36,040 bases of DNA, taken from CAZOVK01 sp964583165. GTDB taxonomy: Bacteria; Bacillota; Clostridia; Lachnospirales; WRAX01. The stretch is taken from assembly GCA_964583165.1 (NCBI GenBank), contig CAZOVK010000017.1, positions 1-36,040 of the forward strand, in the 5' to 3' direction. The translations under genes and the position numbers were made by a program. Below the pieces are notes generated by a model, which saw only the letters and a program-made list of their open reading frames with translations, made no database searches and was not told the origin of the DNA. Positions 16,252 through 23,844 of the stretch are shown here, piece after piece. The number at the start of each line of letters is the position of its first letter. Within the stretch, counting starts at the first letter, position 1.

Positions 16252-16273
16252 TTGTCAATTTGTCGAAATTGTC
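16252..16273 (+). promoter_or_regulatory. Cluster of Spo0A-type boxes upstream of ptsH
   Basis: Three TTGTC motifs stand in tandem at 16252, 16260 and 16269. The middle one, TTGTCGAA at 16260-16267, is an exact match to the core Spo0A box; its neighbours (TTGTCAAT, TTGTCTAC) are degenerate. More TTGTCA elements follow, one of which is the ptsH -35, and a reverse-orientation TGTCGATA lies near 16311-16318. Confidence 0.45.
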
Positions 16274-16366
16274 TACACAGAGTATTCCTAATTACAACCA
16301 AACTACAATTATCGACATTACACAGCCTGTTGCCGATTTTGAAATTTTGTCAATATAAAATTGTTA

Positions 16367-16394
16367 TTGTCATTATGAAAAAAAGGTGTATAAT
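16367..16394 (+). promoter_or_regulatory. SigA-type promoter of ptsH
   Basis: TTGTCA at 16367-16372, a 16-nt spacer, and TATAAT at 16389-16394. The predicted start near 16401 is 40 nt before the ATG. Confidence 0.65.
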
Positions 16395-16441
16395 TGTATA
16401 TAAAGCTAAACCTAGGTACATAATCTAAGGGAGGTATCACG

Positions 16442-16705
16442 ATGATTAGTAAGAAGCTTTACATCCACAATGAATCGGGCTTGCATGTGCGCCCCGCGGG
16501 CTATCTGGTAAAGGCGGTTTCGGGGTTGAGTTGTGACATTAAAATCGATTTTAACGGCAAGCAGTACAATGCGAAAAGCGTCTTGGGTATAATGAGCGCG
16601 TGTATCAAAAAAGGCGAAGAAGTTACCTTTATTTGTAACGGCGCTGATGAAGTAAAGGCAATGGCAGCAATAGAAAAGGCAGTAGCTGACGGTTTGGGTG
16701 AATAG
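16442..16705 (+). CDS. ptsH: Phosphocarrier protein HPr
   Basis: An 87-residue HPr. The phosphorylated histidine is His15 in ESGLHVRPAG, and the regulatory serine is Ser46 in NAKSVLGIMS, the target of HPr kinase in Firmicutes. It passes phosphate from enzyme I to sugar-specific EIIA proteins and, as HPr-Ser46-P, acts with CcpA in carbon catabolite control. Retained His15 argues against the Crh paralogue. No enzyme I gene is adjacent; it stands alone. GGGAGG precedes ATG 16442. The Spo0A boxes upstream hint at a link to the transition state or sporulation. Confidence 0.94.
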   Translation: MISKKLYIHNESGLHVRPAGYLVKAVSGLSCDIKIDFNGKQYNAKSVLGIMSACIKKGEEVTFICNGADEVKAMAAIEKAVADGLGE

Positions 16706-16864
16706 TCCTCGTTCAAACAGAATCTTATCACAATTCTCATTGTTGCTTTTGTTCTTGCCCCGATTGTTTTATTATCAATTACGGTACTATGGGTATTCAG
16801 GTGTGAAAAGTGGACATTCATATACTGAGACCAAGAACTAAACAAACGGTGGGAGAGGTGGAAC

Positions 16865-17368
16865 ATGGATAAACCACGAAAGGGTAGACCGCCCAAAGTA
16901 AGAAACACAGCGGAAAACCCTGTAGCAACCGAAGGTGCGCCGGAGGTACTTGACGATTATATGGCGAGCCGTTGCCGCGTTATCGGCGAGAACATCAGAA
17001 ACGAGCGACGTGTAAGGGATTTCTCAATTGAGAACCTAGCTGAGTACCTTGAGCTGTCTTCTTCTTACATCGGTCTGCTTGAACGCGGCGAACGCTGCCC
17101 AAGCTTAAAGAGTCTGTTCAAAGTCTGCGACTTATTCGGCTGTGAGCCTGACGATATTCTTACGAACAAGCGCGACATGACGACACAGGGGCGCCTTACT
17201 GTGGCCGAGACTAGAAGAAATGCACAACAGAACAAGTACAATGCGGCGATTTCCTTGCTTGCGGGGCTTGACGAAGGGCAGCTTGATGTCATTATCGGTC
17301 TTGCCAAGAGTCTTAAACAGCTCAAAAAGCACATGCTCAAGGAGCAAATGACAGGCGGCGAGGAATAA
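16865..17368 (+). CDS. XRE-family helix-turn-helix transcriptional regulator
   Basis: A 167-residue protein. The N-terminal KPRKGRPPKVR resembles an AT-hook (basic GRP core). An HTH_3/XRE domain follows at about residues 38-98: IGENIRNERRVRDFSIENLAEYLELSSSYIGLLERGERCPSLKSLFKVCDLFGCEPDDIL. A C-terminal helical tail (about 120-160, LLAGLDEGQLDVIIGLAKSLKQLKK) is a likely dimer segment. Targets are unknown. GGAGAGGTGG precedes ATG 16865, and a terminator follows directly. The AT-hook plus XRE combination is less common and could give extra minor-groove contact. Confidence 0.87.
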   Translation: MDKPRKGRPPKVRNTAENPVATEGAPEVLDDYMASRCRVIGENIRNERRVRDFSIENLAEYLELSSSYIGLLERGERCPSLKSLFKVCDLFGCEPDDILTNKRDMTTQGRLTVAETRRNAQQNKYNAAISLLAGLDEGQLDVIIGLAKSLKQLKKHMLKEQMTGGEE

Positions 17369-17370
17369 TC

Positions 17371-17414
17371 AAAAAATAACAGCAGCGCGGTTATGCGTTT
17401 AGCTGTTATTTTTT
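17371..17414 (+). terminator. Rho-independent terminator after the XRE gene
   Basis: AAAAAATAACAGC (17371-17383) pairs perfectly with GCTGTTATTTTTT (17402-17414), with the U-run forming part of the stem. The 18-nt loop can form a small inner CGC/GCG stem. Confidence 0.82.
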
Positions 17415-17434
17415 CATGTATATGAGGGGGGCAT

Positions 17435-17896
17435 ATGACAGAATATATGAAGGTTTTGAGGGCGCATGTAGGGCATTCGCCGATTATTCAGTGTGGGGCA
17501 AGTGTCATTGTTGAAGATGAAAACGGGCGAATCCTCTTAGGGCTTAGGACTGACAACGAATGTTGGAGTTATCCGGGTGGTTCTGTCGAATTAGGCGAGA
17601 GTGTCGAAGAAACAGCCGCGCGTGAATTGTTTGAAGAAATGGGTTTAATAGCCGAAGAGCTGGAACTGTTCGGTGTGTTTTCGGGTGAAGGTTTGCATTA
17701 TGTATATCCGAACGGCGACGAGGTTCATAATATCGATATTGTTTTTGTATGCAAGAAGTATCGCGGTGAACTGAAAGCCGACCCTGTTGAGATGAAAACG
17801 CTGAATTTTTTCGCTATCGATAATATGCCCGAAAACATCTCACCACCCATAAAAAAGTCGCTTCTAAGCTATATAGAAGCGCGGGCAAAACTGTAA
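17435..17896 (+). CDS. Nudix hydrolase
   Basis: A 153-residue Nudix protein. The Nudix box is complete: G49-x5-E55-x7-R63-E64-L65-x-E67-E68-x-G70-L71, giving the metal-binding REL-EE site. CGASVIVEDENGRILLGLRTDNECWSYPGGSVELGE is typical of small-molecule NDP-X hydrolases. It cleaves a nucleoside diphosphate linked to another group; the substrate is not predictable. GAGGGGGG lies just before ATG 17435, only 20 nt after the preceding terminator, with no clear promoter between. It may rely on readthrough. It begins a run of small metabolic and peptidase genes on the plus strand. Confidence 0.9.
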   Translation: MTEYMKVLRAHVGHSPIIQCGASVIVEDENGRILLGLRTDNECWSYPGGSVELGESVEETAARELFEEMGLIAEELELFGVFSGEGLHYVYPNGDEVHNIDIVFVCKKYRGELKADPVEMKTLNFFAIDNMPENISPPIKKSLLSYIEARAKL

Positions 17897-17977
17897 TTTG
17901 ATTAACGACCTCATTTGAATTCAAAGCCAAACATGACCTGCAAAATTGTAGCGGGTTTTTAATTTCGTTAAATAGGA

Positions 17978-18001
17978 TATGTGGTATAATGGTCATACAA
18001 G
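17978..18001 (+). promoter_or_regulatory. Extended -10 promoter, copy 1 of an identical 24-bp module
   Basis: TGGTATAAT (TATAAT at 17985-17990) is a good extended -10; no clear -35 is present. The 24 bases 17978-18001 recur exactly at 19092-19115. It drives the tandem-GNAT gene and excludes a start codon at 17979. Confidence 0.65.
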
Positions 18002-18014
18002 AAACGAAAGAGGG

Positions 18015-19061
18015 TTGAAGAGTATTTTAAGCGTAAATATCGAAACAGAACGCCTCATATTCAGACGAATGAAAGAAGAAGACGCGGAGTTATGTTTTAG
18101 CCTCTGGCTTGACGAAGAAATGGGCAAGTATATGGCCGACCCTCCACGGGAACTGGCTGATGAGCAGTACCTAAACTTCGCTAAGGGCATTGAAACGGAC
18201 GAAAGCTGGTATCCGTTTGTGGTGTTCTCAAAGGAAACGGGTGAGTTTGTCGGCACCTGTAGTTTTATCCCTATGATTGACCCCGTTCGCTGGGATTTGG
18301 GGTATGCGATACATAAGAAATTCTGGCGGCAGGGATATGCGACAGAAATGGTTTCGGCTGTTATTAACTTTGGGCTTAGCAAGGGTGTAAGAAGGTTCTC
18401 TGCAAAGGTGGCGCAAGAGAATGCGGCCTCAAACGCACTTATGAGAAAGCTGGGCTTCGTTGCGATTAAGGAAGGCACATATCGCAAGCAACATACGGAT
18501 ATTGTGTATGATGATTATACATATCAGCTTGAACGGTTTAATATACTCACAGTCAATATCGAGACAGAGCGTCTTATCATCAGACGCACGCGGGAAGAAG
18601 ACGCGGCGTTATGTCTGGATATGTGGTTGGACGACGAAACAGGCAAGTATATGACCGACCCACCGCGCGAAAAGGCTGACGAAGGCTTTCTTAACTTCGC
18701 CAAGGGGATTGAAGCAGACGAGAGCTGGCTCCCTCTTGTGGCTTTTTCAAAAGAAACGGGAGCGTTTATCGGTACATGCAGTGTCTTCCCATACGAAGAC
18801 CCCACGCATTGGGAGCTGGGATATACGATACATAAAGACTTCTGGCGGCGGGGCTTCGCGACTGAAATGGTGACAGCCGTTATTGATTATGGTTACGGAA
18901 TCGGAGTGAGGACATTCACGGCTGATGTGGCGCAAGAAAACACGGCTTCAAACGCGCTGTCGAGTAAGTTGGGTTTCGTTGTGGTGGGCGAGGGGAGTTT
19001 TCGCAAGAAGAATACCGACATTACCTACAGCGATTATACCTATCAGCTAGATAGGTTATAA
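18015..19061 (+). CDS. Fused tandem GNAT acetyltransferase (internal duplication)
   Basis: A protein of about 348 residues made of two complete RimJ/RimL-like GNAT domains in one chain. Repeat 1 starts VNIETERLIFRR (DNA about 18033) and repeat 2 VNIETERLIIRR (about 18552), an offset of 519 bp or 173 codons. By hand alignment the two halves are roughly two thirds identical. Each keeps acetyl-CoA loop motifs (KKFWRQGYATEMV; KDFWRRGFATEMV) and the AQEN-ASNAL-KLGF motif B, so both may be active. The open frame reaches ATG 17979, but that lies upstream of the -10 at 17985-17990. TTG 18015 is chosen because it matches the repeat-2 boundary, though the AGAGGG site is very close to it; the exact start is uncertain. 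Substrate unknown. Confidence 0.88.
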   Translation: MKSILSVNIETERLIFRRMKEEDAELCFSLWLDEEMGKYMADPPRELADEQYLNFAKGIETDESWYPFVVFSKETGEFVGTCSFIPMIDPVRWDLGYAIHKKFWRQGYATEMVSAVINFGLSKGVRRFSAKVAQENAASNALMRKLGFVAIKEGTYRKQHTDIVYDDYTYQLERFNILTVNIETERLIIRRTREEDAALCLDMWLDDETGKYMTDPPREKADEGFLNFAKGIEADESWLPLVAFSKETGAFIGTCSVFPYEDPTHWELGYTIHKDFWRRGFATEMVTAVIDYGYGIGVRTFTADVAQENTASNALSSKLGFVVVGEGSFRKKNTDITYSDYTYQLDRL

Positions 19062-19091
19062 CGCCAAATTTTTCTCTTTCAATTTTGGTGT

Positions 19092-19115
19092 TATGTGGTA
19101 TAATGGTCATACAAG
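19092..19115 (+). promoter_or_regulatory. Extended -10 promoter, copy 2 of an identical 24-bp module
   Basis: Identical to 17978-18001 over 24 bp, with TATAAT at 19099-19104 in TGGTATAAT. The predicted start near 19111 is about 16 nt before the S10 peptidase ATG. It follows an imperfect hairpin (AACGCCAAA with TTTGGTGTT, about 19060-19092) that may end the GNAT transcript. Confidence 0.65.
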
Positions 19116-19126
19116 GGGGGGTTATT

Positions 19127-20539
19127 ATGCCAATTTTTAATGAACAATTCACAGCCTCAATCTTTGAATCAGAAGGGCACGTACACATTAACGGTCAAAA
19201 CATACCATATAAGACCGTTTGTCAGGATAACGTGTTCTACAACGAAGACGGCAAGGCTATAGGCAGTATCTTTTCGTATACTTACCTAAGAAGTGACGTC
19301 GCCGATGCCGAAAAACGCCCTGTCGCGTTCATTTTCAACGGCGGGCCGGGTTCGGGTTCACTCTGGCTTCACGTGGGGATTTTTGGGCCCCAAAGGCTCA
19401 TCTATAACGGCAATCCCGAGGGCATCAATATGTCGGGGAGCCTTGATTATCAACTCATTAACAATGACCTCTGTATGCTCGATATTTGTGATTTGGTGTT
19501 CATTGACCCCGTGGGCACGGGTTATGGGCGGCTTCTCGATAAAGACGCGGCCGAGCGTTTCTACGGCTATGAAGAAGACGCAAACGCTGTTGCTACGTTC
19601 ATTCATATGTGGATGTCAAAGTTTGGGCGTTGGCATTCGCCGCATTACCTCATTGGCGAAAGCTACGGCACACTGCGCGCCGCTTTGCTTGCTGAAGTGT
19701 TGACAGGTAACGGCAAGGATGATTTCAGCCTTACACAGATTGACGGGCTTGTGTTGATTGGTAACGCGATTGGCAAAACGAACGACATTCTGTCATATCA
19801 AGCCGAGCCCGCGCTTCTGGCTCTGCCCTGTATGGCGGCTACTCATTGGTATCACCACTTGCAGGATAAATGCACCGTCGAAGAATTCGTTGAGGAAAGT
19901 TACGATTTCTGCGCGAAAGAATACGCCGCCGCGCTCTATATGGGCTCTGTTTTACCGAAAGACAGATTTGATGCCATTGCTGAAAAGCTCGTTTATTTCA
20001 CGGGCTTAGACATGGATTACATAGTCGAGTCAGAATTGCGCCCAGACATGAAGGAGTTCATGCGCCGTGTCGTCAGAAAAGAGGGTTTAGAAGTCGGGCT
20101 GTATGACAGCCGTTTCACTTTACCGCTCAACAAAAACGGCGGTGGCTTCAATGATGACCCTGCGATTGTACAGTATGCGCCCTCTTATATGGCCGCCATT
20201 TGTGGGCCTGTTTCAAAGGCACTGGGCATTACGTTTGAGCGCAAGTATTTGGGTATCAGCGGCTCAGTCGGTGAGAAGTGGAAGCGCAGTGCGAAGCGTT
20301 CGCCTGCCGAATGCCTTGACGCGTCTATGCGCCGTTGCCCGAAGATGAAACTGATGTTTTCCAGCGGTATGTATGACCTCATTTGCCAAATGGGGCAGGC
20401 GCGTTATCTGGCGACACATCTTCATCTCGATATGAGCCGCGTAACTATTCGTGAACACCAGTCGGGGCATATGAGTTACCTCGGCGAAGACAGCGCGAAA
20501 CGGCTTGCTGATGATGTCCGCGCAATGATAGCGGAGTAG
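19127..20539 (+). CDS. S10 family serine carboxypeptidase
   Basis: A 470-residue alpha/beta-hydrolase peptidase of family S10. Oxyanion segment FNGGPGSGSLWLH (residues 70-82); nucleophile Ser179 in LIGESYGTLRA; Asp near 417 in SSGMYDLICQ; His near 448 in EHQSGHMSYL. It removes C-terminal residues from peptides. No signal peptide is visible, so it is probably cytoplasmic, unlike vacuolar eukaryotic relatives. The frame extends to TTG 19085, but that start would precede the promoter at 19092-19115; AAGGGGGGG then ATG 19127 is the real start. A terminator lies between it and the aminopeptidase gene. Together the two could degrade imported or internal peptides from both ends. Confidence 0.9.
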   Translation: MPIFNEQFTASIFESEGHVHINGQNIPYKTVCQDNVFYNEDGKAIGSIFSYTYLRSDVADAEKRPVAFIFNGGPGSGSLWLHVGIFGPQRLIYNGNPEGINMSGSLDYQLINNDLCMLDICDLVFIDPVGTGYGRLLDKDAAERFYGYEEDANAVATFIHMWMSKFGRWHSPHYLIGESYGTLRAALLAEVLTGNGKDDFSLTQIDGLVLIGNAIGKTNDILSYQAEPALLALPCMAATHWYHHLQDKCTVEEFVEESYDFCAKEYAAALYMGSVLPKDRFDAIAEKLVYFTGLDMDYIVESELRPDMKEFMRRVVRKEGLEVGLYDSRFTLPLNKNGGGFNDDPAIVQYAPSYMAAICGPVSKALGITFERKYLGISGSVGEKWKRSAKRSPAECLDASMRRCPKMKLMFSSGMYDLICQMGQARYLATHLHLDMSRVTIREHQSGHMSYLGEDSAKRLADDVRAMIAE

Positions 20540-20549
20540 AATAGATTTG

Positions 20550-20572
20550 GGGCGCGAATAAGCGCCCTTTTT
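20550..20572 (+). terminator. Rho-independent terminator after the S10 peptidase gene
   Basis: GGGCGC (20550-20555) pairs with GCGCCC (20562-20567) across a 6-nt loop, followed by TTTTT. The next gene starts only 27 nt later with no clear promoter, so termination is probably partial. Confidence 0.75.
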
Positions 20573-20598
20573 ACGATAATTACAATAAAGGGGAAACT

Positions 20599-21852
20599 AT
20601 GAAACCACAATTTTTCAGCGGAAATCGCAAGGCTTTTGCCGATAAACTGTCCGCGGGTTCGATTGCTTTGTTCTTCGCGGGTTATGCGCCTGTCAAAACG
20701 GCAGACGAGTATTACCCACATTATACAGACAGAAATTTCGTTTATCTCACGGGCATTGAAGAAAACGCGCTGATTTTGATGATTAAGAAAGACGAGAATA
20801 CTTTTACTGAAACACTCTTTATTCAACCACCCGACCTACGGGCAGAGCGTTGGAACGGCGCGAGAATTAAAGCAGATGTGGCGAGCGAAGTTTCGGGGGT
20901 TACTGACATACGCTACCTTGCAGATTTCGCGCGGTTCTTCAAACAGGCGGTTGGTTGTGGGTTTTATGACAAGTTATACCTTGATACGGAGAAACTCACA
21001 GAGGTTGTAGCCGACGATGAAAGCTATAAATTCGCGAAAATCGCCCGCGAACAGTTCCCGGGGCTTCTGATTAGAAACAGCCGCCCGATTATGAAGATGT
21101 TACGGCTCATTAAACAGCCATGCGAGATTGAGGCTATGCGTTATGCTGAAACGATAACGCGTGACGGCATCATTGCTATGATGAACGCGAGCATACCCGG
21201 GCTTTTCGAGTATCAACTCAAGGCCGAGTGGGATTATGCGCTCATGCAACGCGGCGTATTAAGCCCCGCCTTCCCTTCGATTGTAAGCGCGGGCGCGAAC
21301 AACTTCTGCATTCACTATAACAGTTATACGGGTGTTCTCAACGACGGCGATATGGTTCTCAATGACGTAGGCGCAAAGTGGGATTTCATGTCAAATGATG
21401 TTTCGCGCGGTTGGCCGGTCAATGGGCGGTTCACCGAGCGTCAACGCCTGCTCTATACATGCGCGTTAAACACGTCTGATTATATGTTCAGTATCATTAA
21501 ACCCGGTATGCCTATGAATGAGGTTGACGCTACGGCACGCCGTTATAACTATGAGCAGATGAGGGCGGCGGGCGTTCTCGATTCGTTTGACGACATCGGT
21601 ACATATATGTGGCATGGCGGCGCTCATCACGTGGGCTTTGATGTTCATGACGTTGTGGCGACAAACGATATGCCTACAATGCCGATTGAGGCGGGTATGG
21701 TGTTCTGTGTCGATATCGGGATTTATCATGAAGAATGGGGCATCGGCTTTAGACTGGAGGACAATTGTTTGGTCACCGAAAACGGCTGTGAGAACCTTTC
21801 TGCCTGTACGCCACGCACAATTGAAGAGATTGGAGACATAATGCGGGGGTAA
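20599..21852 (+). CDS. Aminopeptidase P family metallopeptidase (M24B)
   Basis: A 417-residue Xaa-Pro aminopeptidase. N-terminal AMP_N domain (about 1-130, RNFVYLTGIEENALILMI) and C-terminal creatinase/pita-bread domain (about 165-410). Metal ligands are recognisable: the two Asp in LNDVGAKWDFMSNDVSR (about 256 and 267), His in GGAHHVGFDVHD (about 343), Glu in the segment IGIYHEEWGIG, and Glu in FRLEDN. It removes N-terminal residues next to proline, using two metal ions. AAAGGGG precedes ATG 20599. The following GNAT gene starts 2 nt after its stop and is probably translationally coupled. Cytoplasmic, with no signal peptide. It complements the upstream carboxypeptidase and an Opp-type importer elsewhere in the window. 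Confidence 0.92.
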   Translation: MKPQFFSGNRKAFADKLSAGSIALFFAGYAPVKTADEYYPHYTDRNFVYLTGIEENALILMIKKDENTFTETLFIQPPDLRAERWNGARIKADVASEVSGVTDIRYLADFARFFKQAVGCGFYDKLYLDTEKLTEVVADDESYKFAKIAREQFPGLLIRNSRPIMKMLRLIKQPCEIEAMRYAETITRDGIIAMMNASIPGLFEYQLKAEWDYALMQRGVLSPAFPSIVSAGANNFCIHYNSYTGVLNDGDMVLNDVGAKWDFMSNDVSRGWPVNGRFTERQRLLYTCALNTSDYMFSIIKPGMPMNEVDATARRYNYEQMRAAGVLDSFDDIGTYMWHGGAHHVGFDVHDVVATNDMPTMPIEAGMVFCVDIGIYHEEWGIGFRLEDNCLVTENGCENLSACTPRTIEEIGDIMRG

Positions 21853-21854
21853 AA

Positions 21855-22424
21855 ATGGGGGATATCACGATTAAAGTCATTAGAGACGATAATATAGAAT
21901 TGTGCCGCGTGTTGTGTAATGAGCTTATGGCGTTTCAGAAGTCGAAGGCATTTATCATGCCCGAGTTATTCGATTTGATGCATTTTGACACGCGCATTAA
22001 GTATAGCTATGAGAAGGCGTTACGTAAGCATGTAGCGGTTGTTTTTGATGACGAAACGCCTGTTGGTTATGTGTTTTCGACTATTGACAGAGTCAAGCCC
22101 GAAGATAACGCGGCTAAACCCGAGTGGGCACCCGAAGACGGTAAGGGGTTTTACCCCGAATGGGTTGCATTTACTGAGAATATTGGCTGTCTGAACAACC
22201 TCTATTTGCGTGAAGAATATCGCGGCATGGGTCTGGGCAAGAAGCTGTTCGACATTTCGATGGAATGGCTCGATAGCTTTGATGATACCGATATTACATT
22301 TGTGTTCATCTCGAACGGCAACCAAGCGGCTCTCGATTTCTACCTAAAGAATGGGTTTGTCTATAGCCATGACGTGTTTGGCGGGTTTATAATCTCGGCA
22401 TATAAGAAAAAGCAGAGATGTTAA
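21855..22424 (+). CDS. GNAT family N-acetyltransferase
   Basis: A 189-residue GNAT enzyme. CoA-binding motif A is NNLYLREEYRGMGLGKKLFDISMEWL, and motif B is ISNGNQAALDFYLKNGFVYSHDVFGGF. An inserted segment (about residues 75-105, rich in acidic residues, proline and aromatics) distinguishes it from the other GNATs here. Its start lies 2 nt after the aminopeptidase stop, with GGGGG inside the end of that gene as ribosome binding site. Its stop overlaps the stop of the converging YycH-like gene by 3 bases, with no terminator between. Substrate unknown; coupling to a peptidase suggests an amino-group substrate from peptides, but that is only inference. Confidence 0.88.
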   Translation: MGDITIKVIRDDNIELCRVLCNELMAFQKSKAFIMPELFDLMHFDTRIKYSYEKALRKHVAVVFDDETPVGYVFSTIDRVKPEDNAAKPEWAPEDGKGFYPEWVAFTENIGCLNNLYLREEYRGMGLGKKLFDISMEWLDSFDDTDITFVFISNGNQAALDFYLKNGFVYSHDVFGGFIISAYKKKQRC

Positions 22425-23749
22425 TTGACCGTGAATGTCACATCACCGATACGCATTGACCAATATAGCGACAAATATGGCTCTTCGTCAACGAGATAAC
22501 ACAGGCTGAATGCGTCCATGCCTGTATCTGCCGAACCGCTTGAGAGCATAGACAAAAGGGCTTGACGTGGCGGGTTCACGTAACCGTAGATGTCAGATGA
22601 AAGCGTGAAGTTGTAAATGAGCCGCTTGTAGCCTGTCACCACGCCGTTTTGCACCGTGACTTCGAGTATGTGGTCAAGACCTGTGCGGGCGCGTTCACGT
22701 TTTGAGAGCGTGAGCGCGAAGCCGCCGATGGTATAATCAAACGCAAACGACCACTTGCCGTCAGTTTCTGTTGCGGTTGATAAATAATAGTTATTTTCTA
22801 TCGTGTTATCAATGGAGAGTAGGGCGAGCGCCGCCGCGTAGTTATCCGCGAAGCCCGTTCTTGTGCCGTCGCCTGTTTTATAGCGTGTATATTCGAGGAC
22901 ATCTGTCGCGTAGTACTTAACGACCGTTGTTTCGTCGCGGTAGGTAAACGGTTGGTTGTTACTCGTCCACTTACTGCCCGGGACGGTGAAGAATACATCC
23001 ACTTTCTTCTCGATTACGTTTAGGAGTTTCTCACCGTTCTGGGCATATGGGTTTGACACTATGACATTTGGGTAACGATATGCGCTGTCTATAATAGGTA
23101 TGAACTCGTTTTTACGGAAAACACCTTCAAACGCCGCGTCATGCAGTGAGGACACGTAGTAAAGCGGTTGATTCAGTGTTTCAGATGTTTCAATCAGCTC
23201 ATTTATAGCCTGCTTTTGAATATTCGTAGTAATGCGGTATTCGTAAGCTAAATTATCGGGCGTACTGATAAATTGCACGAAGGCGGTTTCGCTGTCAGTC
23301 GCGGGTAGAAGCGCAATCATATCAAACGACGGCACGCGCGACAAAAAGGCCGCCTGCCTAATGCCTAACGCTGATAAAAACGCGTCCGACGGCATTGATA
23401 CGGCGTATTCCATAAGCACAGCGGGTTGCGCATAGATGCGCGTTGTGTCGACGGAATTAACCTCGCTGAAGTCATTAGCGCGCACTGCCGCCGATACGAT
23501 TGTGATAGCGCGGGAAGTTAGGCTGTCAGAGTCATAAAGCAACGAGAATACCGCCCCATCTGCCGATATAGCGAGTCTATACGGGTGTGTGAGTTGTTCC
23601 AAATAAGCCCCTGTGCCGCTTGTACCGCCGCCTGAAGACTGCCAAGGCGGTTTTACTGCGCCGTTAGCTAGCCAGAGGGCGTTGACTTGAATAAACGTAG
23701 CCGCCACAAGTAGACAAATTAAGATGTTCTTGACAATGTTCAGTTTCAT
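22421..23749 (-). CDS. YycH-like extracytoplasmic regulator of WalK
   Basis: A 442-residue protein with one N-terminal membrane helix (about 8-28, IVKNILICLLVAATFIQVNALWL) and a large extracytoplasmic beta-rich region. There is a Gly/Ser linker near 40-48, and internal SLLYDSD and YKRLIYNFTL segments. In Bacillus, YycH and YycI contact WalK and restrain it. Position directly downstream of walK, topology and length support a YycH-type role here; sequence similarity by eye is weak, so the call rests mostly on context. Two GC-rich hairpins separate it from walK. No YycI or YycJ gene follows; the next gene converges on it. Confidence 0.62.
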   Translation of the reverse strand: MKLNIVKNILICLLVAATFIQVNALWLANGAVKPPWQSSGGGTSGTGAYLEQLTHPYRLAISADGAVFSLLYDSDSLTSRAITIVSAAVRANDFSEVNSVDTTRIYAQPAVLMEYAVSMPSDAFLSALGIRQAAFLSRVPSFDMIALLPATDSETAFVQFISTPDNLAYEYRITTNIQKQAINELIETSETLNQPLYYVSSLHDAAFEGVFRKNEFIPIIDSAYRYPNVIVSNPYAQNGEKLLNVIEKKVDVFFTVPGSKWTSNNQPFTYRDETTVVKYYATDVLEYTRYKTGDGTRTGFADNYAAALALLSIDNTIENNYYLSTATETDGKWSFAFDYTIGGFALTLSKRERARTGLDHILEVTVQNGVVTGYKRLIYNFTLSSDIYGYVNPPRQALLSMLSSGSADTGMDAFSLCYLVDEEPYLSLYWSMRIGDVTFTVN

Positions 23750-23778
23750 ATTACCCCAACTGTCTGTAGATAATCAAC

Positions 23779-23823
23779 CGCCTAGAGGCGATTTGATAAG
23801 CAAGGTACCGCCTATAGGCGGTA
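23779..23823. repeat. Pair of related GC-rich palindromes between walK and the YycH-like gene
   Basis: CGCCTAGAGGCG (23779-23790) and the perfect 18-bp palindrome TACCGCCTATAGGCGGTA (23806-23823) share the core ACCGCCTA-AGGCG. In the minus-strand RNA they form two consecutive stems without a U-tract. They may stabilise or process the walK-yycH message, or be a duplicated binding site. Confidence 0.5.
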
Positions 23824-23844
23824 TTGTTTAGTTTATAGCAAAAC

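Larger units (their letters stand above)
16081..16441. other. Intergenic region between the coat genes and ptsH
   Basis: This 361-nt AT-rich spacer holds the coat-gene terminator (16155-16193), a cluster of Spo0A-like TTGTC boxes (16252-16273) with further single copies downstream, and the ptsH promoter (16367-16394). No convincing gene is seen; the short open frames here have no ribosome binding site and low-complexity translations. Confidence 0.7.

Noticed and set aside
16173..16428. Two overlapping open frames of 61-62 codons before ptsH
   Set aside because: No ribosome binding sites, low-complexity translations, and the region is occupied by a terminator and promoter elements.
17979..18014. 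Longer start of the tandem-GNAT gene at ATG 17979
   Set aside because: The ATG is upstream of the -10 element (17985-17990) and would not be in the transcript.
19085..19126. Longer start of the S10 peptidase gene at TTG 19085
   Set aside because: It precedes the promoter module at 19092-19115; ATG 19127 has a strong ribosome binding site.
23806..23823. Rho-independent terminator after walK
   Set aside because: The stem is perfect but no U-tract follows on the minus strand, so it is listed as a palindrome only.
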